A DNA stretch of 64,000 nt, taken from Hyperoodon ampullatus. Taxonomy: Eukaryota > Chordata > Mammalia > Artiodactyla > Ziphiidae. The position numbers were made by a program, and so were the translations under genes. The notes below the pieces were generated by a model, which was given only the letters and a program-made list of their open reading frames with translations, was not told the origin of the DNA and ran no database searches. The stretch covers positions 42,032,368 to 42,096,367 of the forward strand of contig OX457064.1 of NCBI GenBank assembly GCA_949752795.1. Direction: 5' to 3'. Below are positions 36,595 through 47,541 of the stretch, piece by piece. The first letter of the stretch is position 1. Each line of letters opens with the position of its first letter.

Positions 36595-36790
36595 ACTCTG
36601 GAGTCACAAGGTCTGTGATGAATCCTGGTACCACAACAGATTCATAATAGATATGTAATCTTGGGCAATTTATTTTGCTTCAGTGCCTCCATTTATGGCC
36701 CAATGTGTAGAATGGAATAATAGTAGTTACCTAAAGCGTTGTTGTGAGGATTGTATTAGTATCTGTAAAACATATGTCACCTTCTCAGGG
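36595..36790 (+). mobile_element. MIR SINE
   Basis: 'actctggagtcacaaggtct', 'atgtaatcttgggcaattta' and 'gcgttgttgtgaggattgta' follow MIR in plus orientation. Confidence 0.75.
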
Positions 36791-37241
36791 AACTTTAATA
36801 ATTGTGATGATGACTACATGGCATAAAGAATGCTGTGTTCTACTTTTCTGAACAGTATGGAGCCAGGGAGTAAAATTTGGGCCCGATTTGAACATCAGAT
36901 GTTATAAAAATATGTTGTATTCAACTTCTTCATCATACTTAGTAGGAAATATATTAAACATAATTTAAAATCATAAGAAATTAGCATAACGAGGGCAAAG
37001 GGGAGGAAGAAGAGGAGGAGCAGGAACTGAGTGCCTTGATAACAGAGCCTTGTATTAAAGTTTCTCTTGTTTCTAGATCATGAAAGAATTTGCCAACCTA
37101 AAAATTGCTCTGGGTCGGGGAGAATTATGCTGATCCTGGGCCAGTGATAAGATCATGCTTTGAACTATCTGCCTTGTGGATCCATAGCAGTGTCTAGCAC
37201 TGTATCAGGCACTGAAAAATTGCATGGTGAAACATGCCCCA

Positions 37242-37243
<2 letters not shown>

Positions 37244-37280
<37 letters not shown>
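37244..37280. repeat. (TG)n microsatellite
   Basis: About 18 uninterrupted TG dinucleotides, followed by a short G-rich tail. Likely length-variable between individuals. Confidence 0.95.
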
Positions 37281-37464
37281 GGTGGGTGCCGGGTGGGGCA
37301 CGGCCAGTTTGATTATGACCAAATGTACAGAGTTTGAAACACGAGCATTCTTAGAGTGGCCTAGAAGACACATTAAAAACAAAAGGAAAGATTACCACTT
37401 GGAACGCTTTCTCTTTCTGGCTTCCCCACTAAAACCCCCTGCCTCTCAGTTTCTCCTCTCTTGT

Positions 37465-37680
37465 GCGGCAGCCGGAGTTTGAATACACACTTCTCTGCTT
37501 CCTACTTTAACATTCTTTCACATGCTCTGCGACCTTCTGAGACTCAGTTTCTTCAACTTCAAATGGAGCTAACACTAGATCTTGCTTCGAAGAGTTGTTG
37601 TCAGGGTTATGTGTGTAAATCCATGTACAGTGTATAAAAGTGTGCCTAGAACAGTGCTCAGTAAATGTTAGTTATTATTA
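37465..37680 (+). mobile_element. MIR SINE
   Basis: 'gagactcagtttcttcaact', 'gttgttgtcagggttatgtg' and 'gtgctcagtaaatgttagtt' follow the MIR order in plus orientation; the head near 37470 is diverged. Confidence 0.7.
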
Positions 37681-38610
37681 TACTGTTTTGTCCAACAGGT
37701 TTCTGAGGCCCACCAAAAGCAATGTTTCATTCTGATCCAGAGGTTTATATTGAGACCTACAATTCATGAAACTGGCGAGCCTGAGTTGGCTGCTTTTGCT
37801 GGGCTGTGTGCTTCCATTTGTTTGGAGAATGAATGACTTGCCCAGCAGTTCTTGGTACATAATAAGGCCTCAGTCGCACTGGCAATCATTAGTAACTATT
37901 GTTGTAACTCCAAAGAGAGTGCCAGAAATTCTGTAAAGATCTTTTTTTTTTTTCCCCCACAAGACACTTTGCCTACAACTTTGTTAGTCTGTACTTTTTC
38001 TTTTCATTTTCTCTTAGAATTATGTGTCAGGAAAACTTCTGCGGTCGTTTCTGTGCTCTCCACTGCCACGATGTTTACTTATCCATTTTATGAATTTACT
38101 GTTGTTTACTTGACTGTTGGATTTTTAAGCTTCTGAAGGGAAAGTCAACTCTTTTAGGGATATACCATTTTCCTTTTGCAGCACTTGGAAGAGGGTTGAG
38201 CACATATTTGGAGTTCAAGAAAGGTTGGCTATCTGCACAAACATACACAAAAATGTATATACACATTGCTAGAATATATTCTCCTTAGTAACACTGTAGA
38301 TATTCTAATTTGAACAGGAACATATCTGTTTGTATTTTTAATGTTTAATTAATATTGTCTGTTTCTTTTTACTATTATTAGATTTTAGAGCAGAAATCTG
38401 CTGGCCTTAAAAATTAATGGTGATAACTGATTTCATGTTAACAACACAAAAACTAATGGGAGAACCTGATAGACCATTTTTGGTGTTCTCATAGCCTTAT
38501 GTAACCATAGTCTACTTGTTTATTTTTCCATATCAGTGTACAGCATCATTAAAACATTACTTGGAGAAATTGGTGAAATCTTAATGAAGTCTAGGATTTA
38601 GTTAACAGCA
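37681..38610. other. No gene recognised
   Basis: A weak L2-like patch may exist at 38125-38225. The open frame 37852-38136 has no recognisable domain. Confidence 0.4.
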
Positions 38611-38614
38611 GTGT

Positions 38615-38833
38615 CCCAATATTGTGTTCTTAGTTTTGATGAATAAACCCTGACAGTGTAGTGTGATAACATTACGAGAAATGGAAGGCTGTGATGAGTA
38701 TATGGGCGCTCTCTGTACTATCTTTGTAACTTTTCTATAAATCTAAAATTATTCCCGAACAAAAAGTTTATTTAAAAAGTGAACAAGGCAAAAAAAATTT
38801 TACAAATCATTACAAAAATAATTTACAAATAAA
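38615..38833 (+). mobile_element. L1M-type 3'UTR remnant, left part
   Basis: 'cgctctctgtactatctttg' and 'aatctaaaattattcccgaa' are typical of an old L1 3'UTR end in plus orientation. Confidence 0.5.
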
Positions 38834-38845
38834 AATTAAAAGTGT

Positions 38846-39052
38846 GGGCTTCCCTGGTGGCGCAGTGGTTGAGAGTCCGCCTGCCGATGCAGGGGACACG
38901 GGTTCGTGCCCTGGTCCGGGAAGATCCCACATGCTGCGGAGCGGCTGGGCCCGTGAGCCCTGGCCGCTGAGCCTGCGCGTCCAGAGCCTGTGCTCCGCAG
39001 CGGGAGAGGCCACAACAGTAAGAGGCCTGCGTACCACAAAAAAAAAAAAAAA
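38846..39052 (+). mobile_element. CHR-type SINE, short form, plus strand
   Basis: The only plus-oriented SINE of this class in the window. It starts gggcttccctggtggcgc, has a pol III A-box-like tggcgcagtgg at 38858-38868 and a B-box-like gggttcgtgcc at 38900-38910, and ends in a 17-A tail at 39038-39054. Flanks aattaaaagtg (38834-38844) and aatttaaagtg (39053-39063) form an imperfect TSD. Confidence 0.94.
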
Positions 39053-39063
39053 AATTTAAAGTG

Positions 39064-39400
39064 AATAACTGGAAACAAGCTAAATATTTAAAAATATGAG
39101 AAAATGATTATTAAATTTCCAGTGGCATATTCACTTAATGGCATATAATGCAGTCATTAAAAAGTTTCATTGTAAAAAATGAGCTAAATATGAAATGCTT
39201 TTGATATTAAGTAGAAAAAATGTCAAGAATACTATTTGCACAGTCTGATTACAATAATAAAAAATATGTTAATGAAAGCAGACACATCAAAATGATTATC
39301 CTAGGACAATGAGATTCTGACTCATTCTTTTTCTTTTTGTCACAGTTTTCTAAATTTCTATAGCTTTACTCTGAATAATCATTGAAAGTAAAAGAGCAGC
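39064..39400 (+). mobile_element. L1M-type 3'UTR-like remnant, right part
   Basis: 'gcatataatgcagtcattaa', 'aagtagaaaaaatgtcaaga' and 'cagttttctaaatttctata' follow another stretch of an old L1 3' end. Confidence 0.45.
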
Positions 39401-39544
39401 TCTAAATAACTGAATTTACCCACCAGGGATGTGAATTAAGCCATGTTAAAGGAATCAGTACATTTAACCACAACTTCCCCGATTTTAATGACAAAAAAGT
39501 TTGTATCAAACAATTTTGAAAAATTTGATTTGGGGAAGTAGTCA

Positions 39545-39757
39545 AAATAAATGAAGGTAGTCAGAAGGGAGAGACTTCCAATTATAAAATAAGTGCTGAA
39601 GATGTAATGTACAGCATGGTGACTATAGTTAACAATACTGTATTGTATATTTGAAACTTGCTGAGAGAGTACATCCTAAAAGTTCTCATTTCAAGAAAAA
39701 AATGTAACTGTGTGGTAATGAGTGTTAACCACAACGTGGTTATTGTGGTGATCATTT

Positions 39758-39794
<37 letters not shown>

Positions 39795-39866
39795 CATTAT
39801 TGTATACCTGAAACTAGTATACTATACATTCATTTATATCTCAGTAAAAAAACAGTTTTAGCAAGT
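39545..39866 (+). mobile_element. L1M-type 3' end
   Basis: 'atgtacagcatggtgactat', 'agagagtacatcctaaaagt', 'ttattgtggtgatcattttg' and 'tatatctcagtaaaaaaaca' are the standard order of an old L1 3' terminus in plus orientation. A (TA)n run at 39760-39790 expanded within it. Confidence 0.75.
39760..39790. repeat. (TA)n microsatellite
   Basis: About 15 TA units inside the old L1 3'UTR; likely length-variable. Confidence 0.9.
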
Positions 39867-40215
39867 GTTTTATCTTAAGGATGTAACTTATTCTTTAGTG
39901 TTGGGTACTGGATTTGTTTCAGTTACAGATACTCTCAGCTTCCAAATGTCACCTCATACAAAAGTGACTAATTTTACCTGTACACAGCTGAATACTCTGA
40001 AAGCCCTCTTCAAAATTTGTTACCTGTATACATTCACATAGGAAGAGATGGAGCCAAAAGTAACTTGTGCAAATGCAAAGTGCCACTGTGGATTAAGAAC
40101 CAGAAGTGCATGTTGCTGCTAGCAAAGGGCAGTCAAATCAAAAAGCACACTGTGGTTCTGGAAGTGACCTTGAGGGAACAGCCATGGCTTTACTCTCTTC
40201 TAGAGCCTCCGCATT

Positions 40216-40226
40216 CTGGCATTCTT
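40216..40226. repeat. TSD of full-length L1, left copy
   Basis: ctggcattctt, identical to 47565-47575. It may run on into the T-rich tail, so the exact edge is open by a few bases. Confidence 0.88.
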
Positions 40227-40586
40227 TTTTTTTTTATTTTTTTTAATTTTTTATTTTTATTTATTTACTTATTTTTTTTATTAGTTTCTGCTTTATAACA
40301 AAGTGAATCAGTCATACATATACATCTGTTCCCACATCCCTTCCCTCATGCATCTCCCTCCCTCCCACCCTCCCCATCCCACCCCTCCAGGCGGTCACAA
40401 AGCACCGAGCTGATCTCCCTGTGCTCTGCGGCTGCTTCCCACTATCTATCTACCTTACGTTTGGTAGTGTATATATGTCCATGCCTCTCTTTCCCTTTGT
40501 CACAGCTTCCCCTTCCCCTTCCCCATATCCTCAAGTCCATTCTCAAGTAGGTCTGTGTCTTTATTCCCATTTTACCCCTAGGTTCT
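40227..40586 (-). other. L1 3'UTR and A-rich tail
   Basis: On the minus strand it runs from just after the ORF2 stop, through the C/T-rich complement of a purine tract at 40345-40392, to aaactaataaaaaa and an irregular A-rich tail with T interruptions at 40227-40281. The last ~40 bases present in the copies at 2.7 and 48.7 kb (with ccaataaagatg) are absent, so this RNA seems to have ended earlier, just after an aataaa. Confidence 0.8.
40356..40375 (-). other. G-quadruplex motif in L1 3'UTR
   Basis: On the minus (L1 sense) strand there are five runs of three or more G with single-base loops; the plus strand shows CCC runs at 40356, 40360, 40364, 40368 and 40372. Same position in the element as the tract at 2640. 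Confidence 0.75.
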
Positions 40587-43500
40587 TCATGACATTTTTT
40601 TTTTTTTAATTCCATATATATGTGTTAGCATACGGTATTTGTCTTTCTCTTTCTGACTTACTTCACTCTGTATGACAGACTCTAGGTCTATCCACCTCAT
40701 TACAAATAGCTCAGTTTCGTTTCTTTTTATGGCTGAGTAATATTCCATTGTATATATGTGCCACATCTTCTTTATCCATTCATCCGATGATGGACACTTA
40801 GGTTGTTTCCAGCTCTGGGCTATTGTGAATAGAGCTGCAATGAACATTTTGGTACATGTCTCTTTTTGAATTATGGTTTTCTCAGGGTATATGCCTAGTA
40901 GTGGGATTGCTGGGTCATATGGTAGTTCTATTTTTAGTTTTTTAAGGAACCTCCATACTGTTCTCCATAGTGGCTGTACCAATTCACATTCCCACCAGCA
41001 GTGCAAGAGTGTTCCCTTTTCTCCACACCCTCTCCAGCATTTATTGTTTCTAGATTTCTTGATGATGGCCATTCTGACTGGTGTGAGATGATATCTCATT
41101 GTAGTTTTGATTTGCATTTCTCTAATGATTAATGATGTTGAGCATTCTTTCATGTGTTTGTTGGCAGTCTGTATATCTTCTTTGGAGAAATGCCTATTTA
41201 AGTCTTCTGCCCATTTTTGGATTGGGTTGTTTGTTTTTTTGCTATTGAGCTGCATGAGCTGTTTATAAATTTTGGAGATTAATCCTTTGTCAGTTGCTTC
41301 ATTTGCAAATATTTTCTCCCATTCTGAGGGTTGTCTTTTGGTCTTGTTTATGGTTTCCTTTGCTGTGCAAAAGCTTTGAAGTTTCATTAGGTCCCATTTG
41401 TTTATCTTTGTTTTTATTTCCATTTCTCTAGGAGGTGGGTCCAAAAGGATCTTGCTGTGATTTATGTCATAGAGTGTTCTGCCTATGTTTTCCTCTAGGA
41501 GTTTGATAGTTTCTGGCCTTACATTTAGGTCTTTAATCCATTTTGAGCTTATTTTTGTGTATGGTGTTAGGGAATGATCTAATCTCATACTTTTACATGT
41601 CCCTGTCCAGTTTTCCCAGCACCACTTATTGAAGAGGCTGTCCTTTCTCCACTGTACATTCCTGCCTCCTTTATCAAAGATAAGTTGGCCATATGTGCGT
41701 GGGTTTATCTCTGGGCTTTCTATCCTGATCCACTGATCTATCTTTCTGTTTTTATGCCAGTACCACACTGTCTTAATTACTGTAGCTTTGTAGTATAGTC
41801 TGAAGTCAGGCAGCCTGATTCCTCCAGCTCCGTTTTTCGTTCTCAAGATTGCTTTGGCTATTCGGGGTCTTTTGTTTTTCCAAACAAATTTTGAAATTTT
41901 TTGTTCTACTTCTGTGAAAAATGCCAGTGGTAGTTTGATAGGGATTGCATTGAATCTGTAGATTGCTTTGGGTAGTAGAGTCATTTTCACAATATTGATT
42001 CTTCCAATCCAGGAGCATGGTATATCTCTCCATCTATTTATATCATCTTTAATTTCTTTCATCAGTGTCTTATAATTTTCTGCATACAGGTCTTTTGTCT
42101 CCTTAGGTAGGTTTATTCCTAGATATTTTATTCTTTTTGTTGCAATGGTAAATGGGAGTGTTTTCTTGATTTCATTTTCAGATTTTTCATCATTAGTGTA
42201 CAGGAATGCCAGAGATTTCTGTGCATTAATTTTGTATCCTGCTACTTTACCAAATTCATTGATTAGCTCTAGTAGTTTTTCGGTAGCATCTTTAGGATTC
42301 TCTATGTATAGTATCATGTCATCTGCAAACAGTGACAGCTTTACTTCTTCTTTTCCAATTTGGATTCCTTTTATTTCCTTTTCTTCTCTGATTGCTGTGG
42401 CTAAAACTTCCAAAACTAGGTTGAATAAGAGTGGTGAGAGTGGGCAGCCTTGTCTTGTTCCTGATCTTAGTGGAAATGGTTTCAGTTTTTCACCATTGAG
42501 GACAATGTTGGCTGTGGGTTTGTCATATATGGCCTTTATTATGTTGAGGAAAGTTCCCTCTATGCCTACTTTCTGCAGGGTTTTTATCATAAATGGGTGT
42601 TGAATTTTGTCGAAAGCTTTCTCTGCATCTATTGAGATGATCATATGGTTTTTCTCCTTCAACTTGTTAATATGGTGTATCACATTGATTGATTTGCGTA
42701 TATTGAAGAATCCTTGCATTCCTGGAATAAACCCCACTTGATCATGGTGTATGATCCTTTTAATGTGCTGTTGGATTCTGTTTGCTAGTATTTTGTTGAG
42801 GATTTTTGCATCTATGTTCATCAGTGATATTGGCCTGTAGTTTTCTTTCTTTGTGACATCCTTGCCTGGTTTTGGTATCAAGGTGATGGTGGCCTCGTAG
42901 AATGAGTTTGGGAGTGTTCCTTCCTCTGATATTGTTTGGAAGAGTTTGAGAAGGATGGGTGTTAGCTCTTCTCTAAATGTTTGATAGAATTCGCCTGTGA
43001 AGCCATCTGGTCCTGGGCTTTTGTTTGATGGAAGATTTTTAATCACAGTTTCAATTTCAGTGCTTGTGATTGGTCTATTCATATTTTCTATTTCTTCCTG
43101 AGTCAGTCTTGGTAGGTTGTGCATTTCTAAGAATTTGTCCATTTCTTCCAGGTTGTCCATTTTATTGGCATAGAGTTGCTTATAGTAATCTCTCATGATC
43201 TTTTGTATTTCTGCAGTGTCAGTTGTTACTTCTCCTTTTTCATTTCTAATTCTACTGATTTGAGTCTTCTCCCTTCTTTTCTTGATGAGTCTGGCTAATG
43301 GTTTGTCAATTTTGTTTATCTTCTCAAAGAACCAGCTTTTAGTTTGGTTGATCTTTGCTATCGTTTCCTTCATTTCTTTTTCATTTATTTCTGATCTGAT
43401 CTTTATGATTTCTTTCCTTCTGCTAACTTTGGGGGTTTTTTGTTCTTCTTTCTCTAATTGCTTTAGGTGCAGGGTCAGGTTGTTTACTCGAAATGTTTCC

Positions 43501-44423
43501 TGTTTCTTAAGGTGGGATTGTATTGCTATAAACTTCCCCCTTAGAACTGCTTTTGCTGCGTCCCATAGGTTTTGGGTCGTCGTGTCTCCATTGTCATTTG
43601 TTTCTAGGTATTTCTTAATTTCCTCTTTGATTTCTTCAGTGATCACTTCGTTATTGAGTAGTGTATTGTTTAGCCTCCATGTGTTTGTATTTTTTACAGA
43701 TCTTTTCCTGTAATTGATGTCTAGTCTCATAGCATTGTGGTCGGAAAAGATACTTGATACAATTTCAATTTTCTTAAATTTACCAAGGCTTGATTTGTGA
43801 CCCAAGATATGATCTATCCTGGAGAATGTTCCATGAGCACTTGAGAAAAATGTGTATTCTGTTGTTTTTGGGTGGAATGTCCTATAAATATCAATTAAGT
43901 CCATCTTGTTTAATGTATCATTTAAAGCTTGTGTTTCCTTATTTATTTTCATTTTGGATGATCTGTCCATTGGTGAAAGTGGGGTGTTAAAGTCCCCTAC
44001 TATGATTGTGTTACTGTCGATTTCCCCTTTTATGGCTGTTAGTATTTGCCTTATGTATTGAGGTGCTCCTATGTTGGGTGCATAAATATTTACAATTGTT
44101 ATATCTTCTTCTTGGATCGATCCCTTTATCGTTATGTAGTGTCCTTCTTTGTCTCTTCTAATAGTCTTTATTTTAAAGTCTATTTTGTCTGATATAAGAA
44201 TTGCTACTCCAGCTTTCTTTTGATTTCCATTTGCATGGAATATCTTTTTCCATCCCCTTACTTTCAATCTGTATGTGTCTCTAGGTCTGAAGTGGGTCTC
44301 TTGTAGACAGCATATATATGGGTCTTGTTTTTGTATCCATTCAGCCACTCTGTGTCTTTTGGTGGGAGCATTTAGTCCATTTACATTTAAGGTAATTATT
44401 GATATGTATGTTCCTATTCCCAT
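40587..44423 (-). CDS. ORF2: L1 ORF2p: endonuclease and reverse transcriptase
   Basis: Uninterrupted 1,278-residue protein, about the usual length of mammalian ORF2p. It nicks target DNA and copies L1 RNA onto the break (target-primed reverse transcription). The N-terminal APE-like endonuclease (residues 1-238) has N13, E42, D144, D204 and H229 in their family motifs (LNVNG, QETH, GDFNTP, RIDH, SDHN). A PIP-box-like QKIMRDYY lies at 407-414. The reverse transcriptase (about 470-780) keeps D599 in SIDAEKAFD and the FADD motif at 699-702. The C-terminal cysteine cluster has C1129, C1133, H1141 and C1146. The chosen start (MGIGTYIS) lies 58 bp after the ORF1 stop. The end includes a 13-A run coding for lysines just before the stop, a place prone to slippage. 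Plus-strand open frames over this gene are shadows. Confidence 0.95.
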   Translation of the reverse strand: MGIGTYISIITLNVNGLNAPTKRHRVAEWIQKQDPYICCLQETHFRPRDTYRLKVRGWKKIFHANGNQKKAGVAILISDKIDFKIKTIRRDKEGHYITIKGSIQEEDITIVNIYAPNIGAPQYIRQILTAIKGEIDSNTIIVGDFNTPLSPMDRSSKMKINKETQALNDTLNKMDLIDIYRTFHPKTTEYTFFSSAHGTFSRIDHILGHKSSLGKFKKIEIVSSIFSDHNAMRLDINYRKRSVKNTNTWRLNNTLLNNEVITEEIKEEIKKYLETNDNGDTTTQNLWDAAKAVLRGKFIAIQSHLKKQETFRVNNLTLHLKQLEKEEQKTPKVSRRKEIIKIRSEINEKEMKETIAKINQTKSWFFEKINKIDKPLARLIKKRREKTQISRIRNEKGEVTTDTAEIQKIMRDYYKQLYANKMDNLEEMDKFLEMHNLPRLTQEEIENMNRPITSTEIETVIKNLPSNKSPGPDGFTGEFYQTFREELTPILLKLFQTISEEGTLPNSFYEATITLIPKPGKDVTKKENYRPISLMNIDAKILNKILANRIQQHIKRIIHHDQVGFIPGMQGFFNIRKSINVIHHINKLKEKNHMIISIDAEKAFDKIQHPFMIKTLQKVGIEGTFLNIIKAIYDKPTANIVLNGEKLKPFPLRSGTRQGCPLSPLLFNLVLEVLATAIREEKEIKGIQIGKEEVKLSLFADDMILYIENPKDATEKLLELINEFGKVAGYKINAQKSLAFLYTNDEKSENEIKKTLPFTIATKRIKYLGINLPKETKDLYAENYKTLMKEIKDDINRWRDIPCSWIGRINIVKMTLLPKAIYRFNAIPIKLPLAFFTEVEQKISKFVWKNKRPRIAKAILRTKNGAGGIRLPDFRLYYKATVIKTVWYWHKNRKIDQWIRIESPEINPRTYGQLIFDKGGRNVQWRKDSLFNKWCWENWTGTCKSMRLDHSLTPYTKISSKWIKDLNVRPETIKLLEENIGRTLYDINHSKILLDPPPREMEIKTKINKWDLMKLQSFCTAKETINKTKRQPSEWEKIFANEATDKGLISKIYKQLMQLNSKKTNNPIQKWAEDLNRHFSKEDIQTANKHMKECSTSLIIREMQIKTTMRYHLTPVRMAIIKKSRNNKCWRGCGEKGTLLHCWWECELVQPLWRTVWRFLKKLKIELPYDPAIPLLGIYPEKTIIQKETCTKMFIAALFTIAQSWKQPKCPSSDEWIKKMWHIYTMEYYSAIKRNETELFVMRWIDLESVIQSEVSQKEKDKYRMLTHIYGIKKKKMS

Positions 44424-44481
44424 TTCCTTAATGGCTTTGGGTTCGTTATTGTAGGTATAGTCCTTCTGTTGTGTTTCTTGC
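44424..44481 (-). other. L1 inter-ORF spacer
   Basis: 58 bp between the ORF1 stop and the ORF2 start, similar in size to other mammalian L1s. ORF2 is thought to be translated by an unconventional termination/reinitiation mechanism; nothing ribosome-binding can be read from the bases. Confidence 0.75.
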
Positions 44482-45398
44482 CTAGAGAAGTTCCTTTAGC
44501 ATTTGTTGTAAAGCTGGTTTGGTGGTGCTGAACTCTCTCAACTTTTGCTTGTCTGTAAAGGTTTTAATTTCTCCATCAAATCTGAATGAGATCCTTGCTG
44601 GGTAGAGTAATCTTGGTTGCAGGTTTCTCTCCTTCATCACTTTAATTATGTCCTGCCACTCCCTTCTGGCTTGTAGAGTTTCTGCTGAGAGATCAGCTGT
44701 TAACCTGATGGGGATTCCCTTGTGTGTTATTTGTTGTTTTTCCCTTGCTGCTTTTAATATGATTTCTTTGTGTTTAATTTTTGACAGTTTGATTATAATA
44801 TGTGTCTTGGCGTATTTCTTCTTGGATTTATTCTGTATGGGACTCTCTGTGCCTCCTGGACTTGATTAACTATTTCCTTTCCCATATTAGGGAAGTTTTC
44901 AACTATAATCTCTTCAAATATTTTCTCAGTCCCTTTCTTTTTCTCTTCTTCTTCTGGAACCCCTATAATTCGACTGTTGGTGCGTTTAATGTTGTCCCAG
45001 AGGTCTCTGAGACTGTCCTCTGTTCTTTTCATTCTTTTTTCTTTATTTTTCTCTGCATCAGTTATTTCCACTATTTTATCTTCCACCTCACTTATCCGTT
45101 CTTCTGCCTCAGTTATTCTGCTATTGATCCCATCTAGAGTAGTTTTCATTTCATTTATTGTGTTTTTAATCGATGCTTGATTCATCTTTAGTTCTTCTAG
45201 GTCCTTGTTAACTGTTTCTTGCATATTGTCTATTCTATTTCCAAGATTTTGGATCTGGGAGATAGAATCTTGGATCAGCTTTACTATCATTATTCTGAAT
45301 TCTTTTTCAGGTAGACTGCCTATTACGTCTTCATTTGTTAGGTCTGGTAGGTTTTTATCTTGCTCCTTCACCTGCTGTGTGTTTTTCTGCTTTCTCAT
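44482..45398 (-). pseudogene. ORF1: L1 ORF1p gene, broken by one 2-bp frameshift
   Basis: ORF1p is the trimeric RNA-binding chaperone of L1 particles. The first 201 codons (45398-44793) are open: a short basic start MRKQKN, a heptad-rich coiled coil (about residues 40-115, e.g. IQNLGNRIDNMQE) and the beginning of the RNA-recognition domain (RIIGVPEEEE). At 44793-44800 the sense strand reads atattataatc where the frame needs two bases fewer, giving an immediate TAA. The remaining ~100 codons, including the basic C-terminal domain with ARREWQDI, are open in the next frame down to a TAG at 44482. Without the extra TA dinucleotide the gene would be about 304 codons, normal for the family. As it stands the product lacks the C-terminal domain and part of the RNA-recognition domain. 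The defect may be genuine or an assembly error. Confidence 0.93.
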
Positions 45399-45944
45399 TT
45401 TGCTTATGTTACTGTGTTTGGGGTCTCCTTTTTGCAGGCTGCAGATTCGTAGTTCCCGTTGTTTTTGGTGTCTGTCCCCCGTGGCTAAGGTTGTTTCAGT
45501 AAGTTGTGTAGGCTTCCTGGTGGGGGGGACTAATGCCTGTGTTCTGGTGGTTGAAGCTCGATCTTGTCTTTCTGGTGGACAGGTCCACGTCTGGTGGTGT
45601 GTTTTGGGGTGTCTGTGGCCTTATTATGTTTTTAGGTAGCCTCTCTGCTAATGGGTGGGGTTGTGTTCCTGCCTTGCTAGTTGCTTGGCATAGGGTGACC
45701 AGCACTGTAGCTTGCTGGTCATTGACTGAAGCTGGGTGCTGGTGTTGAGATGGAGATCCCTGGGAGATTTTCGCTGCTTGATATTATGTGGAGCTGGGAG
45801 GTCTCTTGTGGACCCGTGTCCTGAAGTTGGCTCTCCCACTTCAGAGGCACAGCACTAACTCCTGGCTGCAGCACCAAGAGCCTTTCATCCACCCGGCTCA
45901 GAATAACAGTGAGAAAAAGTAGAAAGAAATAATTAGTAGAAGAA

Positions 45945-46290
45945 AGAAAGAGAGATTGAAAGAAAGGAAGAAGGGAGGAAAGGAAGGAAGGAAGAAAGAA
46001 AGAAAGGAGGGAGGGAGGAAGGATGGAAAGAAAGAAGGAAAGAAAGGAGGGAGGGAGGGAGGAATGAAAGCAAAAGGAAGAGTGAATGGAAGAAGAGAGG
46101 GAGGGAGGGAGGAAGGAAAGAAAGAAAGAAAGACAGGAGGGAGGGAGGGAGGGAGGAAGGAAAGAAAAAGAAAGTGGAAAGAAGAAGGGTGGGAGGGAGG
46201 GAGGGATGGAGGAAAGAAAAAGAAAGAAGGAAAGGAGGAGCGGAGGGAGGGAGGGAGGAAGGGAAGGGAGGAAAAAAAGAAAGAGCAGGT
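45945..46290. repeat. GGAA/GGGA purine tract in L1 5'UTR
   Basis: About 345 bp of nearly pure A/G on the plus strand, made of aagg, aaag and gggagg words. It can form G-quadruplexes on the plus strand and triplex (H-DNA). It produces long low-complexity open frames on both strands (45719-46399 minus, 45956-46297 plus), which are artefacts. Confidence 0.93.
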
Positions 46291-46459
46291 AAAGTAAAAT
46301 AGAATAAAGTATGAAATATAGTAGCGTTATTAAAATTAAAAAGTAATTATTGAAAAAAAACACGGACCGATAGAACCCTGGGACATATGGTGGAAGCAAA
46401 GCTATACAGAGAGAATCTTACACAGAAGATTACACATACACATTCACAAAAAGAGAGCA

Positions 46460-46675
46460 GGGGGAAAAATCAAAAATCTTGCTCTCCAAGTCCACCTCCT
46501 CGATTTGGGATAATTCGTTGTAAAAAGAGGAAAAGGGCGAAAAGTCTGAAATCTTGCTAAGTCCACCTCCTTAATTTGAGATAATTCGTTGTAAAAAGAG
46601 GAAAAAAAAAAGGGGGGAAAGTCTTAAATCTTGTCCTCAAGGTCCACTTCCTCAATTTGGGATGATTCGCTGTCC
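46460..46675. repeat. Three tandem ~70-80 bp units in L1 5'UTR
   Basis: The marker taattcgttg occurs at 46511-46520 and 46582-46591 (71 bp apart), with a variant tgattcgctg at 46663-46672 (81 bp further). Each is preceded by a tccac(c/t)tcct box and followed, in the first two, by taaaaagaggaaaa. The third unit is partial. Confidence 0.85.
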
Positions 46676-47340
46676 ATTCATGCACTCCACAGACGCAGGG
46701 CACATCAAATGGACCGTGGAGCTTTAATCCGCTGCCTCGGAGGCTGCACAGAGAGATTTCCCTGTCTCTGCTCTCACAGCTCCCGGGTCTCAGCCTTGGA
46801 CCTGGCCCCGGCCCCGCCTCTGCGCGTAGGTCGCCGGAGGGCGTCCGTTCTTCGCTCAGACAGGACGGGTTTAAAGGGGCCGCTGATTCGGGGGCTCTGG
46901 CTCACTCAGGCAGAGGGGAGGGAGGGGAATGCCCTCTCCTCGCGCACCAGGCAACAAAAGGGAAAAAAGTCTCTTGCCTCTCCGGTAGCTCCAGACCCTT
47001 TCCCCGGACTCCCTCCGGGCTAGCACTAACCCCTTCAGGGTCTCTTCCTGCCGCCAGCCCCAGACCTCTCCCTGCGCTCCGACTGAAAGCCGATACCCGA
47101 GCCTCAGCTCCCAGCCCCGCCCGCCCTGGCTGCCGAGCAGACAAGTCTCTCGGGCTGGTGTGTGCCTGAGGGCACCGATCCTCTGTGCCAAAATCTCTCT
47201 GCTTTGCCCTCCGCACCCCTGTTGCTGTGCTCTCCTCCGCTACTCCGAAGCTTTCCCCCTCCGCCACCTGCAGTCTCCGCCCGCGAAGGGGCTTGTAGTG
47301 TGTAGAAACCTTCCCTCCTTCACGGCTCCCTCCCACTGGT
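46640..47340. promoter_or_regulatory. CpG-rich, GC-rich block in L1 5'UTR
   Basis: Clearly the most GC- and CpG-dense non-SINE part of the window, in an otherwise AT-rich setting. It fits a methylation-controlled L1 promoter. Retained CpGs also point to a young insertion. Confidence 0.65.
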
Positions 47341-47541
47341 GCAGGTCCCGTCCATATCCTATTGTCTCTGTTTATTCTTTTTTTCTTTTGACCTACCCAG
47401 GTATGTGGGGAGTTTCTTGCCTTTTGGGGGGTCTGAGGTCTTCTGTCAGCGTTCAGTAGGTGTTCTGTTGGAGTTGTTCCACGTGTAGATGAATTTCTGA
47501 TGTATCTGTGGGGAGGAAGGTGATCTCCGCGTCTTACTCTT

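Noticed and set aside
37234..37482. Frame with a Val-Cys repeat
   Set aside because: It is the (TG)n microsatellite read through.
38846..38920. True tRNA gene
   Set aside because: A-box and B-box are present, but the sequence continues into a SINE body with an A tail and TSD, so this is a tRNA-derived retroposon head.
42145..43713. Plus-strand frames of 143-152 codons, hydrophobic
   Set aside because: Antisense shadows of the L1 ORF2 gene; hydrophobicity comes from complementing A-rich codons.
45945..46290. CRISPR-like array
   Set aside because: Repeats are simple purine words without unique spacers, and the genome is mammalian.
45956..46297. Plus-strand Lys/Gly/Glu/Arg-rich open frame
   Set aside because: Produced by the GGAA/GGGA purine repeat; a purine-only tract lacks stops in several frames.
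45719..46399. Long minus-strand open frame rich in Ser, Pro, Leu and Phe
   Set aside because: It is the translation of the simple pyrimidine tract in the L1 5'UTR and has no domain.
46902..47336. 144-codon sense frame upstream of ORF1
   Set aside because: GC-rich DNA gives few stops. No recognisable motif, and it lies in the noncoding L1 leader.
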